Source: Bacillota bacterium
GTDB taxonomy: Bacteria > Bacillota > SHA-98 > Ch115
Assembly (NCBI GenBank): GCA_013178415.1
Contig: JABLXA010000018.1
Coordinates: forward strand, 1 to 64,000
Direction: 5' to 3'
Length of the DNA: 64,000 nucleotides
The notes under the pieces are model-generated. The model was not told the DNA's origin, did not search any database, and saw only the letters and a list, made by a program, of their open reading frames with translations. Positions 34,133 through 43,467 of this stretch are shown piece by piece. Each line of letters begins with the position of its first letter. Within the stretch, counting starts at the first letter, position 1. The translations under genes were made by a program, and so were the position numbers.

Positions 34133-35683
34133 ATGCCTACAGTCAATTTCCGATCTATAGACGATTTCCGATCTATAAATGACCTGGCCCCTCAGATTCT
34201 TGAAAGGGTCAGAAATGAAGTTCCGCTGATACACCATATGACCAACCTCGTGGTGACCAATGTCACGGCAAATGTCACCCTTGCTATAGGAGCCTCCCCG
34301 GTCATGGCTGATGCAGCAGAAGAAGTCCAAGATATGGCTGCTGCCGCCAGAGCATTGGTCCTAAATATTGGAACCCTCACGCCGGGACAAGTAGATGCCA
34401 TGATTCTGGCAGGCAAGGCAGCCAACGCAAAGGGAATCCCCGTAATTCTAGATCCAGTAGGTGCCGGTGCTACTCCTCTTAGAACAAAGAGCGTGGATAA
34501 GATTCTCTCTGAGGTGAAAATATCTATCCTTAGAGGAAACGAGGCAGAGGTATCACAAGTTGGCGGATTCGGCGGGATCATAAGGGGCGTGGATTCAGTC
34601 GAGGGACATCGCGATAAAAGGATTCTTGCCACGGAGACTGCGCGGAAATTGGGATGCGTTGTGGCCGTCACTGGGCCTGAGGATTACATAAGCGATGGCA
34701 AGCGCGTGGCCATTGTAAGAAATGGGCACCCGATGCTACGACTCGTGACTGGGACCGGATGCATGGCCACCTCAGTTGTAGCAGCATTTGCCGCCGTTGA
34801 AAAGGATATGCTCCTTGCCGCCGCGGCTGCCCTCGCTTGCTATGGATATGCAGCAGAGGAAGCGGCTTCGCGAAGCTTCGGCCCCGGTACATTCCAGGCC
34901 GCGCTCTTTGATAGCATTTACAACCTTGACTCTGCCACGTTATCCCGAGGAATCCGGGCGACGCTCGAACACGATACATCGGCCCGGGTGAGGCGCCAAC
35001 TCAGACTGTATGTCGTAACCGATCATGAGCTTGCCCGGGGCAGGAGTGAAGAGGAAGTAGTAAGATCAGCCATAGCTGGAGGCGCTACAGCGATACAATT
35101 CAGAGCAAAGGACTGGGACACAAGCCGGATGATCGAGGTGGGTTCAAGACTCAGGGAGATCACCGCAGCCGCGGACGTTCTTTTCATTGTAAATGATCGT
35201 GTGGATGTAGCTATAGCTGTCAACGCCGATGGCGCGCACATCGGACAAGAGGACATTCCAATAGAAATCGCGCGACAGATTCTCGGTCCAAGCAAGATCC
35301 TGGGGGTAACTATCTATAATGTGGAGCAGGCGCAGGCCGCCCAGGAGAAGGGGGCGGATTACCTGGGCACATCAGCGGTATTTCCCACCGGAACCAAGAA
35401 ATATATCTCAGTGCCTCCGCTAGGCTTGGAGGGGCTTTCTCGCATAGTGAAAAGCACTTCCCTCCCCGTGGTGGCCATAGGCGGCATATCAAAGGATAAT
35501 GCAGAACAGGTATTGAATACAGGAGTTACAGGAATCGCGGTGGTTTCTGCCGTAGTGGCCGCTGATGACATAGAAGGCGCTGCAAGGGACCTCCGCGCAA
35601 TTGTAGATAGAATCACAAAATCCACGTGGGAAGGCTCACCAGCTTTAACCGTGGGGGATGTCAGGGGGGATAGGACTCCATGA
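34133..35683 (+). CDS. thiM-thiE: Hydroxyethylthiazole kinase-thiamine phosphate synthase fusion
   Basis: Fusion protein of 516 aa. Residues about 15-275 are ThiM: PLIHHMTNLVVTNVTANVTL, GTLTPGQVDAM, PVILDPVGAGATP, ILRGNEAEV and TGTGCMATSVVAAF. Residues about 290-495 are ThiE: LRLYVVTD, TAIQFRAKDWDTSRM, NDRVDVA, GAHIGQED, DYLGTSAVFPTGTK and VVAIGGIS. It makes thiazole phosphate and joins it to HMP-PP. ATG 34133 follows GGAGGGATC; an upstream start at 34055 is less likely. The first residues FRSIDDFRSIND come from an 18-base tandem duplication. It overlaps thiL by ATGA. Confidence 0.95.
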   Translation: MPTVNFRSIDDFRSINDLAPQILERVRNEVPLIHHMTNLVVTNVTANVTLAIGASPVMADAAEEVQDMAAAARALVLNIGTLTPGQVDAMILAGKAANAKGIPVILDPVGAGATPLRTKSVDKILSEVKISILRGNEAEVSQVGGFGGIIRGVDSVEGHRDKRILATETARKLGCVVAVTGPEDYISDGKRVAIVRNGHPMLRLVTGTGCMATSVVAAFAAVEKDMLLAAAAALACYGYAAEEAASRSFGPGTFQAALFDSIYNLDSATLSRGIRATLEHDTSARVRRQLRLYVVTDHELARGRSEEEVVRSAIAGGATAIQFRAKDWDTSRMIEVGSRLREITAAADVLFIVNDRVDVAIAVNADGAHIGQEDIPIEIARQILGPSKILGVTIYNVEQAQAAQEKGADYLGTSAVFPTGTKKYISVPPLGLEGLSRIVKSTSLPVVAIGGISKDNAEQVLNTGVTGIAVVSAVVAADDIEGAARDLRAIVDRITKSTWEGSPALTVGDVRGDRTP

Positions 35684-36738
35684 AAATCGCAGGCGGCGAG
35701 TTTGAGCTGATCAAGCGTATAAAGGCCCAGGTGAAACCCAATCATCCAAGAGCCATCCTTGGTATTGGTGACGACGCAGCAATCTTGCCCCGGCCTTCAG
35801 GGACTCTCCTGGCATGTATTGATATGCTTGTTGAAGATATCCATTTTATATCTGGTATTATCTCGCCATGGCAGCTCGGATGGAAGGCACTGGCGGTCAA
35901 TATAAGCGACATCGCCGCCATGGGTGGAACCCCCCTTTATGCTCTTGTTTCGATAGGACTCAATTCAAAAGCTGATGACGCATATATTCATGAGATCTAT
36001 GAGGGTCTCACAACGATAGGAAACCGTTTTGGCGTCGAAATAGTGGGCGGCGACACAGTGAGATCCCCCGAGGCCACGGTGATTGATGTGGCCGTCATCG
36101 GAGAGGCAAAAAATCCTATAACCCGTTCCGGCGCAAAAGAAGGGGATCTTATCGCCGTCACCGGACATGTAGGTTCATCTGCGGCAGGCCTTGCCTGGCT
36201 TTTGAGCAAATCCAGAGAAGAATCCCGCGAAAAACCGGCTTTGGAAGTGGCGTATGGCGAACCTGAGTCCGACCGGGTGCAACCTCCATGGGCCGAGGAA
36301 TTGATCAAGGCCCATCTTGAACCAATCCCGCAGGTGGAAGCCGGCCAACTCCTGGCCAGCACAGGAATGGTCACAGCTATGATTGATATAAGCGATGGCG
36401 TGGCCAGTGAGGTCAACCATATAGCTGAGGAAAGTGGAAAAGGTGCTATAGTGCGCGCGAATTCTCTCCCCATCAGCCAGGCCGCCCTTAGAGCCGGAGC
36501 GGTGCTCGGCCGCGACCCTCTTGATTGGGCGCTTTTCGGCGGCGAGGATTATGAACTCATATTCACCTTTCGCGAATCCGGAATAGAAAAGGTGAAACAG
36601 GCCCTTGAGGTCGCAAAGAAGGAGTTACTGGTAATCGGCAGGATCTGTGAAAAGAGTAAGGGTGTGGCACTACTGGATAGAGACGGCACATACAGAGAAC
36701 TGCCGCCTGCAGGCTACAACCATTTTGCAAATAGATAA
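35680..36738 (+). CDS. thiL: Thiamine-monophosphate kinase
   Basis: ThiL of 352 aa, which makes thiamine diphosphate from TMP. The N-terminal ILGIGDDAAIL, ISPWQLGWKALAVNISDIAAMGG and GGDTVRSP are ATP and metal motifs of the AIR-synthase-like fold; MIDISDGVASEVNHIAEES and FGGEDYELIFTF are in the second half. Coupled to the thiM-thiE fusion (ATGA). It ends 11 bases from the convergent amidohydrolase. The operon holds salvage genes but no thiC or thiG. Confidence 0.96.
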   Translation: MKIAGGEFELIKRIKAQVKPNHPRAILGIGDDAAILPRPSGTLLACIDMLVEDIHFISGIISPWQLGWKALAVNISDIAAMGGTPLYALVSIGLNSKADDAYIHEIYEGLTTIGNRFGVEIVGGDTVRSPEATVIDVAVIGEAKNPITRSGAKEGDLIAVTGHVGSSAAGLAWLLSKSREESREKPALEVAYGEPESDRVQPPWAEELIKAHLEPIPQVEAGQLLASTGMVTAMIDISDGVASEVNHIAEESGKGAIVRANSLPISQAALRAGAVLGRDPLDWALFGGEDYELIFTFRESGIEKVKQALEVAKKELLVIGRICEKSKGVALLDRDGTYRELPPAGYNHFANR

Positions 36739-36749
36739 TGGGTAAGACA

Positions 36750-38146
36750 TTAATCCGCCCCAGGTGAGCTATGATCAAAATGGGGGAATGACCCTCGAAC
36801 AAAATCCATCTGTACGCCTGCCCTTTCATATATCCGGCGGCAGGCCGCTTCGCCGCGCCTTATGACTTCCCGTTCATCTACGGTAAGGATTCTGCCTCCT
36901 GAAACGACGAGCCGTCCTGCCACAAAAACCATATCGACATCTCTTTCTGACCCACAGTAAACCAGATTGGCTTCAACGTCCACCAGCGGGGTCCAGCGAG
37001 CGCTTTGCGTATCTATTAACACCAGGTCCGCCTGTCGCCCTGGGGCGATCATCCCGAGCCTGTCAGATTGCAGAATCGCCCGTGAATTAGTCACAGTCGC
37101 CATACGAAGAGCCTGGCCTGCGCTGAGCGCCCCTGGATCCTCCTCCAACAGGTTCTGAACAGCCACAGCCATCCTCAATTCCTCGAGCATATTCATATCA
37201 TCGTTATTTGAAGCGCAATCCGTGCCGAGGCCGACCCTGACCCCCTTTCTAATGAGGTGCGAAGCCCTGCAGGCTTTTCCAGTATTTGCAGGACGGTCGG
37301 GCAAAATATGGCAGTAGCGCCCCGGTCGGAAAGGATGTCGATATCATGCTCTGAAAGGTAAATGCAGTGAGCGGCAACAGTGCCTGGTCTGAGGATGCCG
37401 CATGAATCTGCCTGTTCTACAGGGGTCCTTCCGTAGCGCTCCCGCACCGCCTCTACTTCCCTACGGGACTGTGCCAGGTGAAGATGAATGCCCACGCCGA
37501 GCTTCTCCGCTGCCTCTCCCAGTTTTCGGAGATGTTCCGGCCACACGGTATCCGGCGCGTGCGGGGCGAACCAGGGAGTTATCAAAGGGTGTCTATTCCT
37601 CCATCTTTCAACAAAATCGAATGCCCTTTCGAATTCTTCATCCCCTGTAAATGGCCCATCTGAATTCATCACCGTATGCCCCAGAACTCCGCGGATACCG
37701 CCATCGATACACGCCTGGGCTATCTGTTCCATAAAAAAGTAGTGATCCACAAGACAAGTGGTGCCTGCTTTAAGACTTTCCACCACCCCAAGCATGGCAA
37801 GGTCGTAAATGTCCTCTTCTCTCAATGCCTTCTCTACCGGCCACATAATATTGTAGATCACATCAGGCGCGCCATGTGTTATGCCCCTCATTGTGGCCAT
37901 GGCCATGTGGGAGTGTGCGTTGATGAGGCCCGGCATCAGGACCTTTCCCCTACCATCTATGATCTGCTTCGCGGAAAACCGGCTCCCCACCTCGCTATCA
38001 GGACCGGTGAAGACGATTTCATCCCCCTTGATTGCTACAGCGCCAGGGCGATAAACCGTGCCCTTTGGATCAAGGGTGAGAACTATTGCGCCGGTTATAA
38101 GGTAATCAACAACCTCATCAGCAGGGACTCTGGTTGAGGGCCGCAT
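36750..38146 (-). pseudogene. Amidohydrolase (SAH/MTA deaminase-like), frameshifted
   Basis: Two overlapping frames together make one amidohydrolase of the chlorohydrolase/5-methylthioadenosine deaminase type. The upstream part (to about 37300) has PGLINAHSHMAMATMRG, VDHYFF, HLHLAQS and GATAIFCPTV. The downstream part (from about 37300 to 36750) has NTGKACRASHLIRKGVRVGL, GTDCASNNDDMNMLEELR and a normal C-terminus. The frames change near 37290-37300, in CCGTCCTGCAAATACTGG, and one missing base would explain it. ATG 38146 follows GGAGGCG. Both halves look otherwise intact, so this is either a very recent mutation or a sequencing error. Confidence 0.88.
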
Positions 38147-38257
38147 CTTACAAATCGCCTCCAGACTTTTACAGATCCCCACATTTGTACATGGGATAAC
38201 CGACTGGATTTTTGAAAAGACACAAAAACCCCTTCTATGGTCAGGATCACCTAACGC

Positions 38258-39217
38258 TTAAGATACGACAGTTGCCTCCGGCCTTTCCCCTCTGAGGGCG
38301 GCAACTAGATTGCGGGAAGCCATGATACTCATATTGATGATGGATTCAGCTGTATGCGCGCCCATGTGGGGGGCAAGGACTACATTCTCAAGCCCCAAAA
38401 TCTTTGAGCCTGTTGGAGGCTCTTGTTGAAATACATCCAGCCCAGCTCCCGCGATCTTCCCACTGATAAGGGCCTGGTAGAGTGCTTCCTCATCTACAAG
38501 CTCTCCACGCGCTGTATTGATAAGGTAAGCCGTCTTTTTCATGATAGAAAGCTCGTCAGCCCCAATAAAATTCTGCGTCCTCTCGGTAAGGGGAATATGC
38601 AGGGTTACATAGTCAGACTGGCGAAAGAGTTCGTCTAGCTGCACATATTCGACATGGTATGCCGAGATCAGCGCTGGATCTTCTTGTTCATCATGACACA
38701 AGATTCTCATGTCAAATCCCGAAGCTCTCCTGACCACGGCTCGCCCAATGCGGCCGGTGCCTATCACGCCCAAAGTCTTGCCCCAGACTGAGGAACCCGT
38801 GATCTTCTGCCACTGCCCAGACCGGACCTTTCGATCAGCTAGTGGTATGTTCCGGGCGCAGGCCAGCATCAAACCGAAGGCCAGATCCGCCACTGCCTCA
38901 GTATTTGCGCCAGGCGTATATGTAACAATGATCCCTCTCGCCTTTGCCGCCTCAAGATCAACATTATCCAGTCCGACTCCATATTTTGATATGACTTTGA
39001 GCCTCTTCCCCGAGGTGATCACTTTTTCTGATACCGGATCGAGTCCTACAATCATTCCATCGCATTCTCCGACCAGAGAAGCAAGCTCTTCTTCCTGCAG
39101 TAGGCGCCCTTGAGGCTTCATCCTGATGACTTCACACCCTGCGTCTTCCATAATCCGGATAGGCTCGTCAGAACCTTCGCCAAAGGATCTAGGTGTCACG
39201 AGCACCTTGTAGCGCAT
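38258..39217 (-). CDS. D-2-hydroxyacid dehydrogenase, phosphoglycerate dehydrogenase-like
   Basis: NAD-dependent dehydrogenase of 319 aa of the SerA family without the regulatory ACT domain. Features: SKYGVGLDNVDLEAAKARGI, the Rossmann loop GVIGTGRIGRAVV, NTARGELVDEEAL and LAPHMGAHTAESI with the catalytic His. The substrate may be phosphoglycerate, glyoxylate/hydroxypyruvate or another 2-hydroxyacid. It starts within the last 22 bases of nagA, so it is co-translated with it, which points to a role in amino-sugar or hydroxyacid catabolism rather than serine synthesis. Confidence 0.9.
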   Translation of the reverse strand: MRYKVLVTPRSFGEGSDEPIRIMEDAGCEVIRMKPQGRLLQEEELASLVGECDGMIVGLDPVSEKVITSGKRLKVISKYGVGLDNVDLEAAKARGIIVTYTPGANTEAVADLAFGLMLACARNIPLADRKVRSGQWQKITGSSVWGKTLGVIGTGRIGRAVVRRASGFDMRILCHDEQEDPALISAYHVEYVQLDELFRQSDYVTLHIPLTERTQNFIGADELSIMKKTAYLINTARGELVDEEALYQALISGKIAGAGLDVFQQEPPTGSKILGLENVVLAPHMGAHTAESIINMSIMASRNLVAALRGERPEATVVS

Positions 39218-40485
39218 AGCGTTCTGCCCCTTTCGATTTCATCACAAATATGCACCATGTTGCCCTCTACCATCGTCATTTTGACGTTGATGTTCTCATC
39301 GAACAAAACTATATCTGCGTCCATCCCCACCGCGATTTTCCCTTTCCGGTCAGATATGCCAAGGATTCTGGCAGGCGTCGAAGTCATCATCGTTATTGCA
39401 TCCCTGAGAGGAATCTCCGCCATTTCAACCATTGTCCTTACCAGCCGATCTGTAGTGGCTACACTCCCTGCAAAAGCACTTCGATCGGGAAGCTTAGCTA
39501 CGCCGTCCTCCACAACCACTTTCTGACCATCCTTGAGGCTACCAAGTATATAGACGCCCTCCGGCATCCCTGCTGCCCTCATGGCATCGGTAACTAAGGC
39601 CAGCCGATCGGGCCCCTTGCATTTATATGCCAACTGCAAAAGGGAAGCAGGAAGGTGCTTGCCATCGGCGATAACCTCCACAGTCAGTTCGTCAATGAGC
39701 AAGGCTGCCTCCACCACTCCCGCATATCGAAATGCATCGATCCGCCGGACGGTGGACATTCCTGAATAAAGGTGCGTCACATGGCTATAACCTGATTCTA
39801 CGGCCTCGAGAACCTGATCAAAGATAGCGTCAGAATGCCCGATTGAGGCAAGAATACCCCTCCTGCGAAGCTCCCGGCCGAGATCGAGGGCATTGGGAAG
39901 CTCAGGCGCAGCTGAAACCCGCACTATATTATCGGAATAATCAAGGATCCGCATATATTCCTCGGCAACTGGATTCTTTATGTAGCGTGGATCCTGGGCC
40001 CCACACATCTCAAGGGAAAAATATGGGCCCTCAAGGTGCACACCTAGGATTCTCGCCCCGGGATAGTCTTTGCCTGGCTGGAGGCGGCACGCCTTTTTCA
40101 TGTTATCCAGCGTTTCAAAGAGATCTTCCATTGAACTAGTAAGGGTGGTGGGCACAAGGGCAGTCGTCCCGAAGCGCGCATGGCTCGCCGCCATAGTGAG
40201 AATGGCGTCTGCTGTGCCGTCCATTAGGTCTACCCCACCGCCCCCATGAACATGCATATCAATGAAGCCAGGCGCGGCATATAACCCATGGCAATCGATG
40301 ATTTCAACCTTATCCCCGGGCCCTATGTTGGATTCAATATTATTCAATCCTAACTGGCGTCCAACCTCATCGGTCGCGCCTACATACTGGATCTTCCCAC
40401 CATCTATCCATATCGCCCCGTCCTTTATCAAACGTTCTGGAGTAATGGCTACCGTGTTTATTAAACATATAGGCTTCTCCGCCAT
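39196..40485 (-). CDS. nagA: N-acetylglucosamine-6-phosphate deacetylase
   Basis: NagA of 429 aa, which removes acetate from GlcNAc-6-P. Metal and substrate motifs: FIDMHVHGGGGVDLMDGT, VHLEGPYFS, SIGHSDAIFDQ, SHVTHLYSGMS and ALVTDAMRAAGM. The usual HLFNAM loop reads HLYSGM. Length is slightly above the usual 380-400. GGGGGG before ATG 40485 can serve as ribosome site. nagB is 3 kb away on the same strand, separated by an ABC exporter. Confidence 0.93.
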   Translation of the reverse strand: MAEKPICLINTVAITPERLIKDGAIWIDGGKIQYVGATDEVGRQLGLNNIESNIGPGDKVEIIDCHGLYAAPGFIDMHVHGGGGVDLMDGTADAILTMAASHARFGTTALVPTTLTSSMEDLFETLDNMKKACRLQPGKDYPGARILGVHLEGPYFSLEMCGAQDPRYIKNPVAEEYMRILDYSDNIVRVSAAPELPNALDLGRELRRRGILASIGHSDAIFDQVLEAVESGYSHVTHLYSGMSTVRRIDAFRYAGVVEAALLIDELTVEVIADGKHLPASLLQLAYKCKGPDRLALVTDAMRAAGMPEGVYILGSLKDGQKVVVEDGVAKLPDRSAFAGSVATTDRLVRTMVEMAEIPLRDAITMMTSTPARILGISDRKGKIAVGMDADIVLFDENINVKMTMVEGNMVHICDEIERGRTLCATRCS

Positions 40486-40777
40486 CGCGAACCCCCCACT
40501 AGGTAAGTCATTTAGATTCCGCGCCCACCCAAGTCCCGGGCATTCTTTCGCCCTATCAACAATATCCTAGACTAGGCGACCTGGTCAAGCTAACCTCATC
40601 GAGACTGTTGAACTTCCTCAGCAGCTGCTAGTCTGGCTGAGGGCGACGGCAGTTTACGCGATTCAACCAGGCTGCGTTGACAGAACGTGGGAAATATTAG
40701 CAGTCTCCTCATTCTTAACTTTCTTTTTAAATCATATAAAGCTATTCTCCACTCAATGGTAGACTCCTGCCTGGCGA

Positions 40778-42484
40778 TCAAAACCGTGTGATACCTGCAT
40801 CCCAGACATGGTCGGCAATCATGCCGGTAATCCTTAGTGTCAAAGCCGATAGGGCAACGACAACTGACATTACTGCCACCACCACTGCCCAACCCGGGAA
40901 CCCCGCATCGAAAGCCTCTATCGCCGCAAACCCCAAAATCGCGGCAATGACAAGACCCATCAGCATCCCCAGGATTGTATTGAGGTTCGACTTCACCGCC
41001 TTCTGGGGATCGTTCCAATTTAACATTGGACGGACCATGTCTATAATTACGCCCCACAAACAGAAACTAAATGACGCCAACATGCCAATGAGAGTACCTA
41101 CCAATAAAGACCATAGAGGAAGTCTGAGAACATACTCAATAGCGACAACTCCAGGCAGGACACCCGGAATGATCATCCACTCTGCTCCGAGCGCCTTGCC
41201 CAGCGCGACCATCCTGCCGCTCAGGGGCAAGCTCATTGGAATCCATATATTCCTCATTCCTTCCCGCGAAAATGTCGTAACCGGGATGGAAGACATAGCC
41301 GCCATGACAAGAAAATAGGCCCCGACTACGAGCGCGCCCACCGCCCCTATATCAGGAACAGAATATAATATCTTCCAAAGCTGCTCGAGCCCAGATTTGC
41401 CCACCGTAGCCGCCATAACCATCATCACCGGAAATATTACAAAACCAGCGAAACCATTGAGCACAAAGACCGGTGTCCTGAGGAATAGCCGGGCCTCGGT
41501 GATCGCGAGGGCTATACATGGGGAATGCTCGCGATATCTTGCAGCAGAAATTCCATCGACGGCGGTCTTCCCTTTTCTTCGAACTCCGGCCTCAAGGCCG
41601 CTGAGGACCCCCTCATAGAAGACCTTGTTTCCTATCGCGAGAAGAACTGCAATTCCCAATACTGATATCCCGAGGAAAAGAATGAGGTAGGAAAGGCCAG
41701 ATAATGTCCCTGCCGCTGCGATAGCCTTCGTCGCCCATATACTTGGCGGGAATTGTCTCCCTACGATGTCCACGAGGTTATTGGCCGCTGAAAATACCCT
41801 TCTCATGAACTCGCTTTCTTCACCGGGGGCCGGAGCCGTTGTCTGAATGAAAATCTGGAACCCGACTACAAGGATAATGAATAGAAAGCCGCCAGTCATG
41901 ACGAGAGCGTCTTTTCTTCGAGAGAGGTTTGTAAACCGCATCAGGAGTATCGCCGGGATGGCGGCAATGGCCAGTGGAATTATGGGAAGCGAGAGAAAAA
42001 TCGCTATTGCCGTTGACCAATATGCAAACGTGTTCGTACCAGCCTTGGCACTATAGGCAATGAATAAGGGGATGAGAAATACTGCAAGTCCAACATATTC
42101 ATTTGCGAGGATCACCGAAAACTTTCCCAATAGCACCTCCGCTGGCGTGAAGGGAAGAGGGATCAAAACAGGCAGATCATTCGAGAAATAGAAAACTGCT
42201 ATAACCAGGACAAAGCCTAAGATCAACACTATAACCTGAGATAGCAGAATGCCGAGCATAAGGGTCAGGCCCTCCTGCCCTAGGGCAGCGGCCGCATCAT
42301 AATACATGGACGCAAATACGAAGATCCCAATGGCCAACAAGGTGGCAAGGATACCGATAGAAAGCGCAATGAGGATTGGTTCCCATAGGCGTTCGCGCTT
42401 TTTCAGGTAATAATAACGTGAATGCGATATACCGAAATTCATGTTTAGTTGTGTTAGAATCAAGGATAAAAGGCGCTTTCTCAT
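40778..42484 (-). CDS. ABC-2 type transporter permease
   Basis: Very hydrophobic protein of 568 aa with about 12 membrane segments in two halves, as in double-length ABC-2 permeases. It starts within the stop of its ATPase (four-base overlap), so the two form one exporter. No motif gives the substrate. The N-terminal 25 residues are cytoplasmic and basic. About 290 bases between this gene and nagA show no feature. Confidence 0.88.
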   Translation of the reverse strand: MRKRLLSLILTQLNMNFGISHSRYYYLKKRERLWEPILIALSIGILATLLAIGIFVFASMYYDAAAALGQEGLTLMLGILLSQVIVLILGFVLVIAVFYFSNDLPVLIPLPFTPAEVLLGKFSVILANEYVGLAVFLIPLFIAYSAKAGTNTFAYWSTAIAIFLSLPIIPLAIAAIPAILLMRFTNLSRRKDALVMTGGFLFIILVVGFQIFIQTTAPAPGEESEFMRRVFSAANNLVDIVGRQFPPSIWATKAIAAAGTLSGLSYLILFLGISVLGIAVLLAIGNKVFYEGVLSGLEAGVRRKGKTAVDGISAARYREHSPCIALAITEARLFLRTPVFVLNGFAGFVIFPVMMVMAATVGKSGLEQLWKILYSVPDIGAVGALVVGAYFLVMAAMSSIPVTTFSREGMRNIWIPMSLPLSGRMVALGKALGAEWMIIPGVLPGVVAIEYVLRLPLWSLLVGTLIGMLASFSFCLWGVIIDMVRPMLNWNDPQKAVKSNLNTILGMLMGLVIAAILGFAAIEAFDAGFPGWAVVVAVMSVVVALSALTLRITGMIADHVWDAGITRF

Positions 42485-43278
42485 CCGCTTTGGCCCCTTT
42501 TCCCCGCTTCAGGCAGCCTAAGTCCACCATCTAGCGTCACTTCTTCCGTTAATTCAAGAAAAATCTCCTCGAGGGACTTATTTGTTTTGTGCATGGCGCG
42601 AAGCTCTTCCATTGTGCCGGAAGCAATAAGGCGCCCTTTGTTGATGATGCCCACTCTATCACATAGCCTTTCTGCAACCTCGAGTATATGGGTGGAAAAG
42701 AATACTGCATTCCCACGATCGCAGTGCTTCCGCATAAGCTCTTTGAATAGGTGAGAAGACCGCGGATCAAGGCCTACCATGGGTTCGTCCAGGATTAAGA
42801 GGCGGGGGTCATGAATCAGGGCGCCCATGAGAGCCAATTTCTGTTTCATACCATGTGAATAGCTCTGAATTATATCAGTAATTGCCTCGCTCAATTCAAA
42901 CATATCCGCGAGATCCTGGATTCGTCGCCTTCTTTCGTCTTTTGAAACGCCAAACACATCCGCAATGAAGTTGAGATATTCGATACCAGTTAGCCTGTCA
43001 TATAGGTCCGGATTATCGGGGACATATCCGATCTGGCGTTTAGCCCGAATCGAATCCTCCGCGACGTCAAGACCGTCCAGAGTGATTCGCCCCTTATCAG
43101 GCCTCAGGAGTCCCACAATCATCTTTATAGTAGTGGTTTTCCCAGCACCATTAGGGCCAAGAAAGCCGAAGATCTCGCCTGGTCTAACTCCAAGGTTAAG
43201 GCTATCAACCGCAGGTCGCGCGCCTCCGCGATAGGTCTTGGTAACCCCCTGTAGATTTAATAAAAAAGCCTGACTCAC
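42481..43278 (-). CDS. ABC transporter ATP-binding protein (exporter type)
   Basis: ATPase of 265 aa. Walker A is GPNGAGKTT, the signature is YSHGMKQKLALMGAL and Walker B is LLILDEPMVGLDP, with the H-loop in FFSTHILEVAE. It is the CcmA/NatA-like type that works with ABC-2 permeases. GTG 43278 with GAGGGGGT upstream is preferred; the frame upstream to 43452 consists of R2/R1 repeat sequence. Coupled to the permease that follows. Confidence 0.93.
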   Translation of the reverse strand: MSQAFLLNLQGVTKTYRGGARPAVDSLNLGVRPGEIFGFLGPNGAGKTTTIKMIVGLLRPDKGRITLDGLDVAEDSIRAKRQIGYVPDNPDLYDRLTGIEYLNFIADVFGVSKDERRRRIQDLADMFELSEAITDIIQSYSHGMKQKLALMGALIHDPRLLILDEPMVGLDPRSSHLFKELMRKHCDRGNAVFFSTHILEVAERLCDRVGIINKGRLIASGTMEELRAMHKTNKSLEEIFLELTEEVTLDGGLRLPEAGKRGQSG

Positions 43279-43356
43279 TCTGTTGACCCCCTCACAAATC
43301 TCGCGTTTCAAATAGATGCGACGCGATAGCGCATAAGGCCGGATCACAGGGCGACA

Positions 43357-43440
43357 TGCAGCAAAGTCGCGTCCGACGGGACGGTAGCACCATCCCCGGC
43401 TACGCTGCGTCCGCCGGGAGGAGTGCCCATCCCCACCGCC
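43357..43440 (+). repeat. Second R2 array with partial R1
   Basis: Two R2 units, GCAGCAAAGTCGCGTCCGAC at about 43359 and GCTGCGTCCGCCGGGAGG at about 43404, followed by GTGCCCATCCCCACCGCCGC, which matches the start of R1 copy A. R2 and R1 are therefore adjacent here as at 6.1-6.4 kb. It lies between nagB and the exporter ATPase. Confidence 0.55.
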
Positions 43441-43467
43441 GCCCCAAATCACCGGGCGCCCTATTTC

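Noticed and set aside
43279-43452. N-terminal extension of the exporter ATPase
   Set aside because: The frame is open but made of R2/R1 repeat sequence, and a GTG with a good ribosome site sits at the normal family start.
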